Of a DNA stretch of 64,000 nucleotides, positions 37,593 to 50,828 are shown piece after piece. The stretch is taken from contig NW_024881313.1 in NCBI RefSeq assembly GCF_018691265.1, forward strand, positions 10,802,501-10,866,500, written 5' to 3'. The notes below the pieces were generated by a model, which made no database searches, was not told the origin of the DNA, and worked only from the letters and a program-made list of their open reading frames with translations. Each line of letters begins with the position of its first letter. Within the stretch, counting starts at the first letter, position 1. The stretch comes from Tyto alba. Lineage: Eukaryota > Chordata > Aves > Strigiformes > Tytonidae. The position numbers and the translations under genes are program-made.

Positions 37593-40500
37593 CAAGTTTA
37601 GATACCTTTTAGAGAAGTTATGTAATTAAAAAATAAATCTTACAGAGACTGGCACACAAAGAATTTTAATCATAGCACTAATCAAGTTGTGTATTGTGTC
37701 AGAGATTTACTCATGTGATCAAATTTTCTTCTAAACACACATCTTGCAGGAATGGCTTTACAGACAGCAGCTAATGTGTGGCAAACTGATGAGCAACTGG
37801 GAAATGTGACTGTAGCTGAAAGTATTAGTCTTCATATTTGATGATATTTTCAGGTTTATATTTTCCTATGCTACAGAAGGATGAAGTCATGACCTTTCTG
37901 AAATTTCCCATACATACATAAAGCCACTTGCACAAAGGCTGAGGTTCCAGCTTTGCCACTCTGTCACTCCCTCAGCAAGACAAGGTCACTGAGCAGTAAA
38001 CTACTTAGAATCAAGTCCGTCTGATTCTCCTGCTAGAAATCTGCATGACAAAATTCTCACTGGTGCTGGTATTTGGGCCACCCTGGGTCCTTCAAAGATT
38101 ACATGAAGTGTTAAATCACTTGGCTAGAGAACAGCTTTTCCTCTTGGTTTCGTATACATAATAGAAATCTCCAATAGGTGCAACTGAAAGAGTCTCACTC
38201 AGAATAGCCATCAGTCAAGATACTTTGCTTCGAGAATCACAAACACAGGTTCACAAGTTTGTTTGACTTGGTCAGTGCAAGCACTTGTGGTATTTATATA
38301 CATGTTGTACCCACTGGCTACTAATTAATCCAGGTCAGTTAGGTAGAAATTTCCAACATCAGCAAAGTTTTGCAGAATCACCATTTTTTTTTAAATTAAA
38401 ATATTTCATCTACCTTTTAAAACCAGCTCTAAAGATACCACTATAAGAAGGGATATAAAAAATGCAAAGAGCACATATCTGGTACCACTTAAAGCAAGAA
38501 TAAAGTAGAGTTATTCAGCAAAATCAGGAAAAAGCGTTATGTCAGGAGAAACAATACATCAAGGTAAGCAGGTAAGAAATGCACACAAAGGGCTTTTGGG
38601 GAGTTACTTTTAATATAGGGGGGGTTGTGTGCACTTTGAAGGAAGCAGTACCACTTGTTAAAATGTACTCTTTGGGTTAGTCATATCTTAGGAGTTAATA
38701 GAGAATTAATCATTTGTACACCAGGGGAGAGTGGTTTGATCAATACGGAAAGTATAATCTTCACTAAGGCAACACATCTAATAAGTACATCTTGAATAAA
38801 ATTCCTTCATGCACTGACTCATTTTTCTTAAAACATGAAACCAATAAGCATTAGAATCCTTTTGGAGTGAGGGTGATCTCAGCAACACTTCTGACTGGTC
38901 TAACCAAAGTGTACCCATCTATACATCCACAGATATGCAATAAGCACATCTAATACATTATTAACAGAGAGTAAAAATAATAATGGATCGAGAATTAAAC
39001 TTTCATGAGCAATATGAAGGTCTGGTGTTGTGTATTAAAAAAAAAAAAAAAACAACAACAACAAAAAAAAAAAAAAAAACAAAAAAAAAAAAAACAAACC
39101 CAGGACAATCTAAATTAGCAAAGAGTGTTGGAGATTTCCTTCTCAAGCAAATAACTAGGAAAAGGAAAATCATTATAAAATATGAAGCTATTTCACTGTG
39201 ACAGTAAATACAGTAAATAGTACTGAATAGTTATGATTTTTACAGGATTAAACTAATCGAAGCATTCTGAAAATTGAGTTATTAGATCTAAAAAGTATGA
39301 TGTAAGTCCAAAGATGTCTTTTGATTCATTCTCCCATTTGTCTTTTATGCTTACTTTTAATAACTGGACAGGGTCTTAAGTTGGAGTAAAAGACTGGCTG
39401 TAAAAATCACACTTTATTTAGTATATCCAAATGCACTTTACAAATGTATAGGAAATTATTCCCCAAATAATCTATCCATTAGTCAGAAAAGTTACACTAT
39501 TGATCTAGTTACCCTGGGACCTACAACTTGTTCTAATAAACTGTATCACCCTCTGATGCACCTTCTGTATTCTGTAATGTCCAGGGAAAAAGATGCTGAA
39601 AGTTACATAGAGGTTTACAAATCAGAAAGACAATAAAGCTGCAAGATTTTTAAGCAACTCCCCTACTTTCATGCCTTGTGAAACTATTTCAGTTAACACA
39701 GATTGATTTGGTGGGACTGTTTTAGTATCGGCAGGTGATTTTTTCTGTATTTTTTCATGGAATAAGAAACAGAGATAACTAAGAAGAAACCATAAAGTCA
39801 GTTTGGAAGTTCAGACCTGATATGCTTCTACCTGCCTCATCAAGACTGAAACACTCTATGCTGCTTCCACAGAAGTAGGTAACGCTTCTATTTCAGAGGA
39901 AGCACTTGGCATCTGCTTGGTTTGTTATACCAGTGATGTAGTTTAGAAATACTGCTATATTTACATTTAATTAAATAGTACATCTATTACTACTTCCAGT
40001 GTCTTTGTGAGCTCCTGCAGTGCCCCTCCAAACCATTCCAGTGGAAACTCACCACTTCTGCCAGACCTTTGGTGCTGACTACCAGCCAACTATTTCCAAA
40101 AGCTTACCAAGAAATTCTGCTCTGAAGAAATTTCCATACAACTTCATTCCCTCACTAGCTCCTGTATTTATTCATCCTTGACACAAACTGTGTGTTACTA
40201 GAAATGTACAAACAACAGATGAGTAGGTAGCAATACAAAGACAGGGAACCAATAACAAGAATAATATAGACACAAAAAGGGCATGAGATTTTCCTGTGCC
40301 TTGAGATGTTTAAGAAAAAACAAGAGGAAGCAGTCTTGGAGACTGAAATTAAGGTCTCTAATCCATCGCTGGGAATAATTACTTCAGGACAACTGTGGTT
40401 CTTGCCCCTGTCTGTTATGCAAGGATAGGTAAAATGCTCATTTAGCAGACAGTGAAACAACAGAGATTGTGGCCTGTGTCTTAAATAAACCAATTAAATT

Positions 40501-41879
40501 GTTAATTTAACTGAATGAGCTGAATTGTAAATTGTGGTGATTTATCTGCCTCTATATTAACAGCTAAGACAAGGCAGGAAACTCTGAAGATAGAGTGGAC
40601 AAAAGAAGGAACTACTATGGCTATCTGAAAAGGAAAGATATTCATAGTCATGAGCCAATGCCTATAGGTAGTAAAGAATAAGACTTTGCTCTAACAACAC
40701 CTCAAACAGCTCATATTTGCTATACAAATGAAAGAATTTTATGCTAGAGAAAAAGTAAGGATATTTGGAATATATGTGTATGAGGAGGGGAATTAGAAAA
40801 AAATACTATCGCTGAGCTTTAATGAATGCATACTTCTGGTGAAGTGTAATGAGTGAAAAGAGACTTGAAAACCAAATTGTTTAACATTCCAGAGAAATCC
40901 ATGCATCAGAACCAAATTACTTCAGACTCTTATTGTATTTTATTGAACATTTTACTACATAATATTCAGATGATCTATGCAATTTGTGTTCCACTTCTTC
41001 AAGCATTTATATTTATGAGTTAAACATTTATATTCATCACCATATACTAGTCCTTAAATGTTCAACTGTCCCAGACAAGTTTCTGTAATACACACTTGAG
41101 AAGGGCTGTGGCTGGGTTGCACAGGGGGGAGATACCTGGCCAGTGAGTCAAGTCAGCTGCTGCTCATGAGCAATTCAGAGCAGCTTTAGTCCTGTGGCTC
41201 TGTGACAGGGCAGGGAAGCTGTGCTGCAGTGGCAGATGCTGGCTAAATTGAATCAGCCAGGAAGAGAGCACTTCCATTGACTCTTTCAGGTACACAGGCA
41301 TGTACCATGGCTCACAGGCCCTTACTGCTTCCGTTTTCTCAGCAAACAGATGATAAATAGTAATCATCATTTGCTGATAACTCTGAGTGCGTCTCCTTTT
41401 AGATCTTGTATCCTCCATAAACTGATTTTGTACTCACAATAGAATTTTCAAGAAATCAGTCTGCCAACATAATATGGTCTTGTTATTGTAATATCTTCGC
41501 TTCTAACAAACTTTCCTGTTTTTTTCCCTATTTTAGATGAAGACTGAGTTATGTAAGTAATGTTGGTTTTATGCTTAATAATGAGTTAGATACACAGGGA
41601 CTTAACCTCTGTTGGAAGGCAAAAGACACTTAAAATTCAAAATCCCTATTTAGAAGGCTACAGAAACTCCTACATCTTTTAAAAATGGGACTGAAGTAAT
41701 TTATTGATTGTCATGCAATGAAGGCAAGAATAATTAAAAAAAAGAACTCTAATTCGTTGTTTCAGTGTCTACTGTGAGACATTATTTCTCACGTTCATGG
41801 TAAAAATAATTTTAATGTAAATGCAGTCAGGTACAACTTAGCATTTAAAAACAGAATATTATGATGACTGGAGCTTGAC
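37593..41879. other. AT-rich noncoding spacer
   Basis: Contains the A-rich tract at 39037-39098. The 112-codon minus frame (40493-40155) and the 84-codon minus frame (41418-41164) have no recognisable domain. No mobile element recognised. Confidence 0.6.
39037..39098. repeat. A-rich (CAA)n/(A)n tract
   Basis: A16, then AACAACAACAACA, then two longer A runs broken by single C residues. The lysine-rich 72-codon frame across it is an artefact of this tract. Confidence 0.9.
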
Positions 41880-41975
41880 TTTCACTTTGGACTTATGGAG
41901 GGCAAATGTCACTCCGATGTTGGAAGACTGCATCAGGAGGAGAGGCTGAATAATTTTGATAACTGCCAGAAACAT
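41880..41975 (+). mobile_element. Probable CR1-like LINE fragment, 5' part of RT domain
   Basis: GGACTTATGGAGGGCAAATG and then TCACTCCGAT (41889-41918) match the GAGGACTGGAGG(A)NGCAAATGTCACTCC pattern that encodes EDWR.ANVTPI at the beginning of the CR1 reverse transcriptase. The next 50 bases fit the KKG...DPGNYRP block only loosely and contain a stop. Short, so less sure than the other LINE pieces. Confidence 0.5.
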
Positions 41976-43369
41976 GTAGACTGCAGGAGAGATCAGGGTC
42001 CTAACCAAGTGTACACTGTACATTCAAATCTGAGCTTTTTTGAGAATACTTAGGCCATGTTTCTCTCCTCCCCTCGAGGAATGAACTAAATACCTTCTAC
42101 TACTTGTAAGGATAAGAGTATTGAAAAATGTGTTCATTTGCACTCCAAAAACATTATTTTTCTCTCCTTTTTCATCCACAAGCTCAAAAACTTCTCTTTC
42201 TTTCAACTACTTTTTTTAAACATTTGAAGGTTGGCAATAAGGTCGGTGCACTTAAGGAAAATACTAAAATGTTAAATCTTCTATTTCAAAGAGGGTCATT
42301 TCCATGATGATTAAATTTTCTTTAAATGCAAGTCCCAAAATTGTGGAAAATAAGTCAATATTATACACTGGCAGAAACTGGTTGGGACACCCCCCTCCAA
42401 CGTTATCATCACAACCTTCTTAATTTATTTCAAATGCAATCTTTAATAAGACATCTCAAGACATCTGTTTGAAACTTGTTCTCTTCATTTTGCAAAATCC
42501 GTATGCTTGAATACGTAGAAGTTATGCACTAAACATGATCAAAAGCCCATTCCAGAAATGTATGCTTGCACCAACAAAATATTAGAATGGAACCAAAGAA
42601 CACACACACACAAACACACCAAATCTCCATTTAGTAACTGACTAGCATTTAATCTCAGTTTAAACTTGGGTCTGCTAGATATCCCCTGAACATGCTTAAA
42701 CAGCCCAGCTCCACACGACACAGAAGAATAAGAGCAGTCTCTGGTCACAGACCTTGAAATAAAACATCCTCCTTTGCTCACAGAGATTTAACCCTGTCTC
42801 TCCCTGAAGTGCCTTAACTATCTCACTCTCTGGTGGCCTACAAGGCAGCTTGTTCACTTTGTAGGCAAACTCCTACAAGGGTGTTCACCGCCTTTCCTGC
42901 CAAAGCTGTGAAGAATGAAAAGAACAGTGGTTCAGGACACTGATTTACTGGGGATGCCTAACTTTTATATCTTTTATCCAGTGACACGATGATGTGAAGG
43001 ACTGAAATATGACTTTGGGAATGGACTCAATGCTGCTTCTTTAAGACAAATTCCCTGACTGCTGGGTTATACCATCAGGCATGCTTTTAGTCCATTCCTA
43101 TGGCCTAACACATCACTGATTATCTTCTGCAGAAAGAGAATTGAGCAAATAATCTAATCTTTAGGACTCTCTCTAAAAAAAGAATGGCACCACCATGTTA
43201 TCAGTGTTTGATTGTACTTTAAAAGAAAGGTACAAACCTTAATTTTCAAGAGCAAAGCACAGATAGCCCCTTTCAAGAGAAGGTTTCTGAGACTTCTCGT
43301 CTTCAGACAGCATTGTCTTAGAAAGGCAGAGTTTGTCATGCAGCACTGTCGAGTTTCCGTGCAACTCGG
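41976..43369. other. Noncoding spacer
   Basis: Contains a short CA-rich run at 42600-42620. Frames of 80 codons or fewer show no domain. No repeat family recognised. Confidence 0.55.
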
Positions 43370-43570
43370 TGAAGGGTTGGGTCATTTTTTGGCATGCTGG
43401 TTAATCTTAATCCCCATCACCCATTATCCCGCCAAATTGTATAGGGCTCCTGACAGCAAGCTCCTCATTCTTAGGGACACATGCCTGTAAATTTGGCATT
43501 ACATTATCTGATGCAGCTCGTGTCTCATTCATACTGTAGGATGACATGGCAATAACAGATGCTTAATACT
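43370..43570. promoter_or_regulatory. Candidate conserved noncoding element (block A)
   Basis: A homopolymer-poor stretch with GGTTAATCTTAATCCCCATC at 43399-43418. The TAATCC core at 43408-43413 fits OTX/PITX/bicoid-type homeodomain sites, with a TAATC just before it and an ATTATCCC at about 43422. It lies 0.5 kb upstream of the larger block B. Conservation is assumed from texture and has not been measured. Confidence 0.3.
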
Positions 43571-44094
43571 ACCCAGCTATAAACTGATACACTTGTATGT
43601 ATAATACTTTTGAAAATGTTTTAGTGGCTGGCCTTAGTTCAGTTCACCCATCTTCAGGTATCAGCGTCCAGACTTCCAAGTGATACTCTCCAGAACTGTG
43701 TAAATCCTGAAACTAAGAAGCAGCAGTTTCTGTCTTTGTCCATTATTACTGCAATATTTTACAGTATGAAATCAGAGCCTGACTTTATTAGATTCTGTCC
43801 TTTGCCTCCCATCCCTCCTTCAAAGTGGGAGAGGAGACAGTAATTAAAAACCTCCTAGAAATCAAAAGCATAACACTACCCTTAGTTAACTTTATGAATT
43901 TAGACTTTACCAAGCTGAAAAATACATCTAGAAATATATCCAACATTTTTAATTTTAACTCATATTCTAACTTAATTTTGTTTAAAGGTTCTAACTGTAG
44001 GCGTTTGGGTTTTTTTCCTCTCCCTTTTTAAGAAGTTGTCTGCTGTATGCTTGTTGCATCAGGCTAACTTTGCCGAGCTACTGAGTTCCATTAC

Positions 44095-44800
44095 ACAGAC
44101 AAAAGTACAGTATCACCTCACAAAGCACTTCCAAGCTTCATCATCTGAGTAAAGATATGACAAGGCTGTTTATCAGTAGGTAATAAGACAGATAATTTAA
44201 CTGTACAAGCTCTAATTGGTCTAATTCACTAACTGACCTCTCACCACTTGATTCACTAGTACAATTGAGCTCTGATAAAGCCTTTAATTGTAAATTGCAC
44301 ACAGCTGTGAGCTGCTTCTCACGCTGGCACAAAAACACTATCATCGACTGTTTCATCTCTGCGACCTGCTAATTTGGAGCATATGTAACTGTTTTTAATG
44401 CTGAAGGCTTGACATACCACAAACAGCAGATGTTGCAGCTGCCCCTGAGACGCTTTATTTAATTCAATTACGTCTTTTGGAGATATGTAAAAAAGCTAGG
44501 CGAGATGAGAGAGGGCAGGAGAATGTTAAAAATGGAGCCCCTGGTTGAGGCCCAGGTGGCTCGATAGGCAAATGATTGGGTGAATGTCTAAATGATCTTT
44601 TTAATTGAGTAGACTGACGGCTAATCAGGGTCATGAAGTGTTATCACACTGATGAGCTGAGTGGAGCCCTGGGCTGCTCTGCAATTAATGCTGCTTTTGT
44701 GAAAGGAGAAAAAAGGAAGATAATGTATACCATCTGGCAATTGTTTATGATAAAAGCAGCAGTTTGCTACAAATTCAAGTTAAATGCTATTCATAACATT
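44095..44800. promoter_or_regulatory. Candidate conserved noncoding element (block B)
   Basis: About 700 bases with almost no homopolymers and dense homeodomain-type cores: TAATTG at 44213-44218, 44285-44290 and 44602-44607, TAATT at 44222, and CAATTAAT at 44682-44689. CAGCTG E-boxes occur at 44302-44307 and 44436-44441, and a CAATTACGTC box at 44465-44474. Several GATAA motifs are also present. The combination is what vertebrate developmental enhancers look like. The 99-codon frame from 44633 covers only part of the block and has no protein similarity. This is the most likely functional noncoding block in the window, but without alignment the call stays a hypothesis. Confidence 0.4.
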
Positions 44801-44879
44801 ATTTCTTCTGCTGCTGTAGAGGGCAAGGACATAGAGCCCAAGCCTTTGTCTGACTTTCTCATTCTCTTTCAACAAGCAA

Positions 44880-45070
44880 AACATTCATTTGCTTCCACGC
44901 GTGTTGTTATTAATTTTTCGCCTGCTTGCTAATGTATGGCCCAAATGATGTGCTCTATGAAATGCCATGAACAAGTCCAGCAATCTACATACATGGATGT
45001 TTCATGCCAAAGCATCAATGAAGGAAACACAAAACTAAGATTTCAACTTGTAGGTAAAATCCAGCAAAAG
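44880..45070. promoter_or_regulatory. Candidate conserved noncoding element (block C)
   Basis: Contains the palindrome CACGCGTG at 44896-44903 (two CpGs in a CpG-poor area), TTATTAATTTTTCG just after it and GCTAATGTATGGCCC at about 44928. Composition is even and homopolymer-poor until about 45070. Probably part of the same conserved cluster as block B. Confidence 0.3.
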
Positions 45071-45647
45071 AAAACAAGTCAGTGGTTTTGTTGGTGGGTC
45101 CATGTCCTTTTTCTCCCCATTTCACTTTAAAGAGCTTGACTCTTTGAAAGACACATTTGAAAGCTTAGAAAATAGCATATTTTTGAGAAGGAGGTGGAAA
45201 ATTGAAGTCTGTGAATGCCTATGCAGAGAGTTTTCATTTGGCATAAGAAGGCTGGGTTTTACAAAAGAGAAAAACAGTCAACGAGTGAGTCAGGAATGTT
45301 CTTGGGACTTGACTCTCTAGCAAGGTATGGAGAAATAAGCAAATACTAATGACACTGAACTAAATACTAGGATAAGTAGAATACTATTCTGCTACTAGGT
45401 AGAAGGACATAACAAGTGAGGAAAAAAAAAATGTGCAAATTGTTCTTTAGGTTTATTAAACCAGTTGCAAGTTGGAAAAATACTTCTGGGGTCCTGCCTA
45501 AAAAGCACATCCAGCAGCCAAGATAGGGGAAATTTAACAATATATAGAGTCACTTCTTAGAAGTACCCAGAGGCAAGAAGATGAAGCCTTGGCTTAGATC
45601 TTGGATGTTAAGAACTTATTTAATGCTTACAGATTACTTCTGAAAAT
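45071..45647. other. Noncoding spacer
   Basis: A 72-codon frame (45102-45320) has no recognised domain. An A9 run at 45422 is the only low-complexity feature. Nothing else seen. Confidence 0.55.
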
Positions 45648-45756
45648 CAGGTGATTCAGATTCCCTTCCCAGCTGTGTCATGAATATATTGTATGTCCTT
45701 AAGAGAGTTACTTAACTTGTGTGTGCTTTGTCTAATAGATATCTAAAACAATAATT
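45648..45756 (+). mobile_element. MIR-like SINE fragment
   Basis: AGATTCCCTTCCCAGCTGTG and then TGTCCTTAAGAGAGTTACTT, AACTTGTGTGTGCTTTGTCT follow the MIR core order: GAATCCCGGCTC...AGCTGTGTGACCTTGGGCAAGTTACTTAACC...CTGTGCCTCAGTTT (family knowledge). An insertion of about 15 bases separates the AGCTGTGT and CCTT blocks. MIR-type SINEs predate the bird-mammal split and survive in birds as scattered, strongly diverged copies, which fits this one. Confidence 0.55.
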
Positions 45757-46514
45757 CTTTAAAAACAGCAGTCAAGTCAAAGTTGAGCCAAACTAGCAAA
45801 CAACCGTTTTGACTTTGCTTTAAAACTTAAACAGCTCAAAACAGATCTTCTGACTTTGCTAGTCTAGATGGAAAGAACTGGACATTGTAAAGTTTCTTTA
45901 ATTCTTGGGTGAGCTGACAGCATATTTGGTGTATCAGTACTTCCATTGTGCTTTACACCTTTTTGCCTTGGGGCTGTATTTCTATCATGTATGTCTTCAA
46001 AGGAAGATGTTGCTGGACTGTACTCTAGTAAAAGGAGGCATAGCCTCAAAAGCAAAGGACATCTCAGCATCAACCTCAAGCTTAGATCTTAAGAGTTTTT
46101 GTTAGTTTTTAAATTCTGTGGAGTACAGATGAATACACCACTTGCTATCTGTTATCTTGTTACTTTCTGTCTTTACTAACCACTGTGTACTACAGATGCA
46201 AGATCGGCAAAGTTTAGAGGCACCATGTGTTTGTATCAACATATAGAAGATAAGAATATCCTGCTTTAAGGATTTCACTCTGCAGTTCTTGTGTTCAAAC
46301 CATCCTTTCAATCAAACTTCTATCTATGATTAACAGACCTGGGTTATAAATATACATTGCAGACCCCTTAGCGATTTCCTAACTTCTCTATACTGCTCCA
46401 AATACTGTAATGTTCAGAAGAGCTGGAAAACTGTTTTCTCACCCAAGGGAAGTTTTACAAGATTCTTTAAGTTTCCTTGCTCTGAACCAGCAGAACAACA
46501 ACAGTAAAAATTCA

Positions 46515-46546
46515 AATAAAAAAAAAAATAAAAAAAAAAAAAGAAA
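46515..46546. repeat. A-rich (AAAT/A)n tract
   Basis: Two A runs of about 11 and 12 bases separated by a T, with a third shorter run before. A simple low-complexity tract. Confidence 0.9.
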
Positions 46547-49500
46547 GAACTAAAAAGAGTGGGGAGTAGGAAAAGAAAATCAGAGCAGTAAGGTATAGTC
46601 CACAGCAGGAGTTTTTCTATACCACTGAAGAGATACTCAGCTATAGCAGATCTGACTGATGTGCACAGTACAGTGACACTATCCCAAACTAATGTAGGCA
46701 TGAGAGTGGCAGTGCTGGTGATCCAGCATACAGTAGTCCTCAGCACAGGTAAACCGTTCAGGTCCAGCAGCAGACTGACACAACCATACTTCTTCCAGAT
46801 TTTGATTAGTCCATGCTACTCTGTAGTCTGGCAGTGTCATGGTCTGCTCTACACGTAGACATACAGAGGGCCTCCATGTGTCATCCATTAAACTATGAAT
46901 TATAGGTACAAGTTTAAAGCATTCTACAATACTTAGTGAAATAAATGCACATCAAATATTGATGTATCACTGGACTCAGTTCATGGATTTAAGTATCCCA
47001 AATAAACCAACTGAATAGTGGATCAGGCATCTTTCTGTTTTTCCCTGATCAGAAATCTTTGCCTTATTAAAACAGGTACATACCACCTGGAAAAAAAAAA
47101 AATGTTTCATTTTCAACAAACCAGTGTATTCTGAGGAAAACATTCTTAAGAAAATTCCCAGCTGTGTCTCTTCAGCAACAGCTGTTCACAGGGCTACTGG
47201 ATTACCACTGTAGTGGCAGATACAATAGCTTTTTTTTGTACTGGACAATTGAAATAGAATATTGCCCTACTTTATTTTTCAATAAGGGCAGAAAGGGAAA
47301 ATACTAGGAAAATGCTGTGATAATAATGTGTTGTGAAGTGTGTTGGGAAGAAGTGCCTGCTGAGGGTGTTTTGACAGTATAGGTAGTTATCAGATATTGT
47401 AGCAAGCAGCTACTCTTGTTAAAACTATGGAATCAGACAGAAACGTTACTAACACTATGCTTTAAAAGATAGCTCAGAATAATACTTAAGATAGCCTTTG
47501 CAGCACTTTGAAATCATTGCATTAAATTCAGAATTATGGATGAATGCTGCTTTATTTTAGTTTAATAAAGGTAACCTACTCTTTCTCTCAGACTAGTATT
47601 AGACACAATAAAAAAGAAACATTCTTTCCAAGATTTAATATGCTATTTGAGTTCTCTTCTGTAATCACAGTTTCCTATTCCCTTTCTGATTTTTCAGATA
47701 CAGACTAATGTAAAGTCTTCACACATGAAAATGAATTTGTGGTACCACTGCCAGTTATTTCTGGAAAGAGCTGAGGAATCCTGTATTTTATATACATATA
47801 ATGAGACAGCATATAAATTCTACTGTTTTAATATCATTATGGTGTGACAAAACTTTTTTCAGGATGACTGGGACTGCATGAATAACTGAATTTTCATATT
47901 GATGACCAGACCTAAAACAAGTATCATTTTTAGTGAACCAGGTAATTTGTTTTGGCTAAAAAAAAATAAAAAGATGTAGAAAGATTCTGTTGGCACTCTG
48001 AGCAGTCCTCTAGAAGTGTAAACCTGAATTCCAGGTCCTGCATTCAGGAATATTTGAATACTTTGTAAAATTATTTCAATAGAAGAGATTAAGAAAACTA
48101 CTTTGAAATATTCTCTTCCAAAAACTTGATTCAGAATCCTGTGTTTGTCCAAAGAAAGAGGAGTATTATTATTCCTTCCTTCATCTCAGCAAAATGATAA
48201 ATATTTTTACTATTGGACTAAAAAGTTTTACATAAAAATATTATCCACTTTTCACTAAACTTCCTATTACTAGGTCCTCATGTATGACGTTGTTATATTA
48301 AAAGTGAGCTTAGGATATTGTTCTGCCATATAGACTCACCTTTGCCATACTACAAGTATGTCTTCTGGAAAGGAATGCAAAAATCTCATCCAGGCAATTA
48401 AATCACTATACATTTTATCAGTAAAAATATGAATACAGATTTACAGGATTTTAAGATTTAATTGAAACAGTATTAACCATTCAATCAGTTCTTAATGCTG
48501 TTTCTTTGAAGGCAAGTATCTTAAATCTTTATAAAAATCACAGCTTGGCACAACGACTTACAGTCTCTCTGAAGAAAAAGGGATCTGAAAAGTAATGCTA
48601 TTTTGTCCTCGGCTCAAAATTCGGTATAGAGTCCATCCTGCTCCATCCACAGACTTCCCATGTGTTCCATAGGTGGTAAAACAAATAAATAACAAAACAG
48701 ATTAAGGCTTCTGGTTGGTAAGAGTTTTGAGTCTTCCCTGAGTAAGTTTCACTATACTTTGCATACAGCTGGGAGAGAGAGCAGGAATTTGCTTACAACC
48801 TACAGAACTGTCCTATGGATCTGGTTCATCAAATGCACTGTTGTGGCCCAAGGGCGGAAGAGAAATCAGTCCTCTGGGAAGGACCCTTTCTCTTTCAGTC
48901 TCAGTGTTACCAACAGCTACACGTTCTTTCCGAGTAATGACGTACCAAATATTCTGATCCTAAAACTACCAGTGCATTTGGCTATAGGTAGTGCCAGAAC
49001 ATTTATATCAGCAAGCCATTTCAGCACCACAATGTTCTTACATAAGGGACTGAAATAGAGAGCCACGGTAAACTACATGTGAAATCCTGCGAAATACAGT
49101 GTCTAAAAGCACAGGTAAGGAAATGTAAGGTAGACTTACACTGCTAGCCCTCTGAAGGTAATAAAGAAGAATTAAGCTTTTTGCTATGTTTTCTCGCAAA
49201 TTTACTTAGATATGTGAATATCCAAAATGAACAGTAATGCTAAATGGTGAGAAAATATTTGTCCAAACTCTTTTCAGACATCTAACTTAATTTTGTGTGA
49301 ATAATATTCTGGAAATGTTTATGTATCTCTGTTTAGTGTAGACACCTAACTTTAGACTACTTTAGGATTCTAAATAGGATGTTATTCAGAACAACTACAT
49401 TAGATTACATGACTATTTCCCATGGGGTCAAAATTCAAAAGGTAACTTTGAAAAACCTCAGTTGCTAAGTTTATATATTCATCAAATGAATTTAAATTGG

Positions 49501-50027
49501 ATGGAAAAAGGCCAATTATGTTTTGAAATGCAGTGTATAATTCTAAAATAAATCCATGAATAAAAATATCCAAATGTAAACACAGATTGATATAACTCAG
49601 AACATCCTAATTGCTCTTGGAAACATGAGTCTCATTCAGTACATATAAACTGTGTCATCATGACAAAAAGCACCCCTGGATCCTGAAGTTTTCTACTGAG
49701 TTGTTTCTAAGTTTATGCTAAAATAAAAAAGAACTATTTTCAAAGGAACAACAGATAGTTAAATGTCTAACTCTGGGCAAAGTCAGCACCTGAGATGATA
49801 TACTATGTTAAAATCTTGGGAAGATTTCGAAAGCCTCTGAAAAGAGATAGGCAGAATTGTACCACTGATAGATAAGTGTGGTTTTGTAACCTGTGTAAGA
49901 CAATTTAAGATTGTTCTTCTGCCAAAAAGCCTATTCCTGACTTCCCACTACCTCATGGCCATATGTTTTATTGTATCTTTCTTATGCTAGAACTAAGCAA
50001 AACACATTTTTTTTTTTTTTGTAGGGG

Positions 50028-50070
50028 ATTATTTTTCAGTTTGTCTGAGGCACAGAAAGGCAAGAATGTG
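50028..50070 (-). mobile_element. Possible MIR-like SINE fragment
   Basis: ATTTTTCAGTTTGTCTGAGG and CACAGAAAGGCAAG resemble the reverse complement of the MIR core segment TTTTACAGATGAGGAAACTGAGGCACAGAGAGGTTAAG. Only about 25 bases match well, so this is weak. Confidence 0.3.
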
Positions 50071-50809
50071 TGGAGGAAGGCAGGAGCACTATGACCTTAA
50101 AATACTTATAAAGTTGAAGAAAGCAAAGCAGAAGGTGTACACTGTAGTGACTGCTTACATTTAGAGATCAAGATTTCCTATGTCTCTTGGCTCCCGTTAG
50201 TTCTTCAGAGGGGCTATTAAGTATATGTTAGATACTCTAATTAGGTACTAAACATATATAATATCTATTAGATATACTTTGAACTTTCTAGCTATTTCAA
50301 GACAATGTGGACAGAGTAATACTTTGAATTTAATTCTTAAAAATCAAGGTATTCAACACAGACATAAGACACTTGCTGAAATTCAAGCAAATGTGGTTTC
50401 TAAGTCACTTAGAAAAATGGAAGAGGAGACAGAAGGATCTAAAATGCTGATAGGTACCTACTGAGAAATTCCTAGCTGTTTCTGTGTCTTTCCTCAATTC
50501 TCAGATACACTGAAAATATCTTCAAAGTGCCTATTTACATGTTTGTGTGTCATACCTTTTAAGACTGACCTTTATAATATTTTAAAAAGAAATAACAATT
50601 GTTAAAAACTTCCCTTTTGATCTTTATCCTATTCTGCAAGGCATGGCAATACTCACATTATCGTTACTTTACAAGACATCTCCTCATAATGGAAATGCAG
50701 TTGAAAAGTTTCTCCTCACTATTTTCAAAACAAACATTAATTTTCAGTTCAAACTGACCTAAATTTTAGTTTCCTTCCATATTATTTTTAAAGGCATTTT
50801 TTAAAAAGG

Positions 50810-50828
50810 AAAAAAAAAAAAAAAAAAA
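50810..50828. repeat. Homopolymer A19
   Basis: Nineteen consecutive A residues in A-rich surroundings. Confidence 0.9.

Noticed and set aside
46679..46888. 69-codon minus frame with several Cys and His residues, checked as a zinc-finger or pseudogene piece
   Set aside because: The spacing of Cys and His fits no finger pattern that I know, and neighbouring sequence in the same frame has no continuation.
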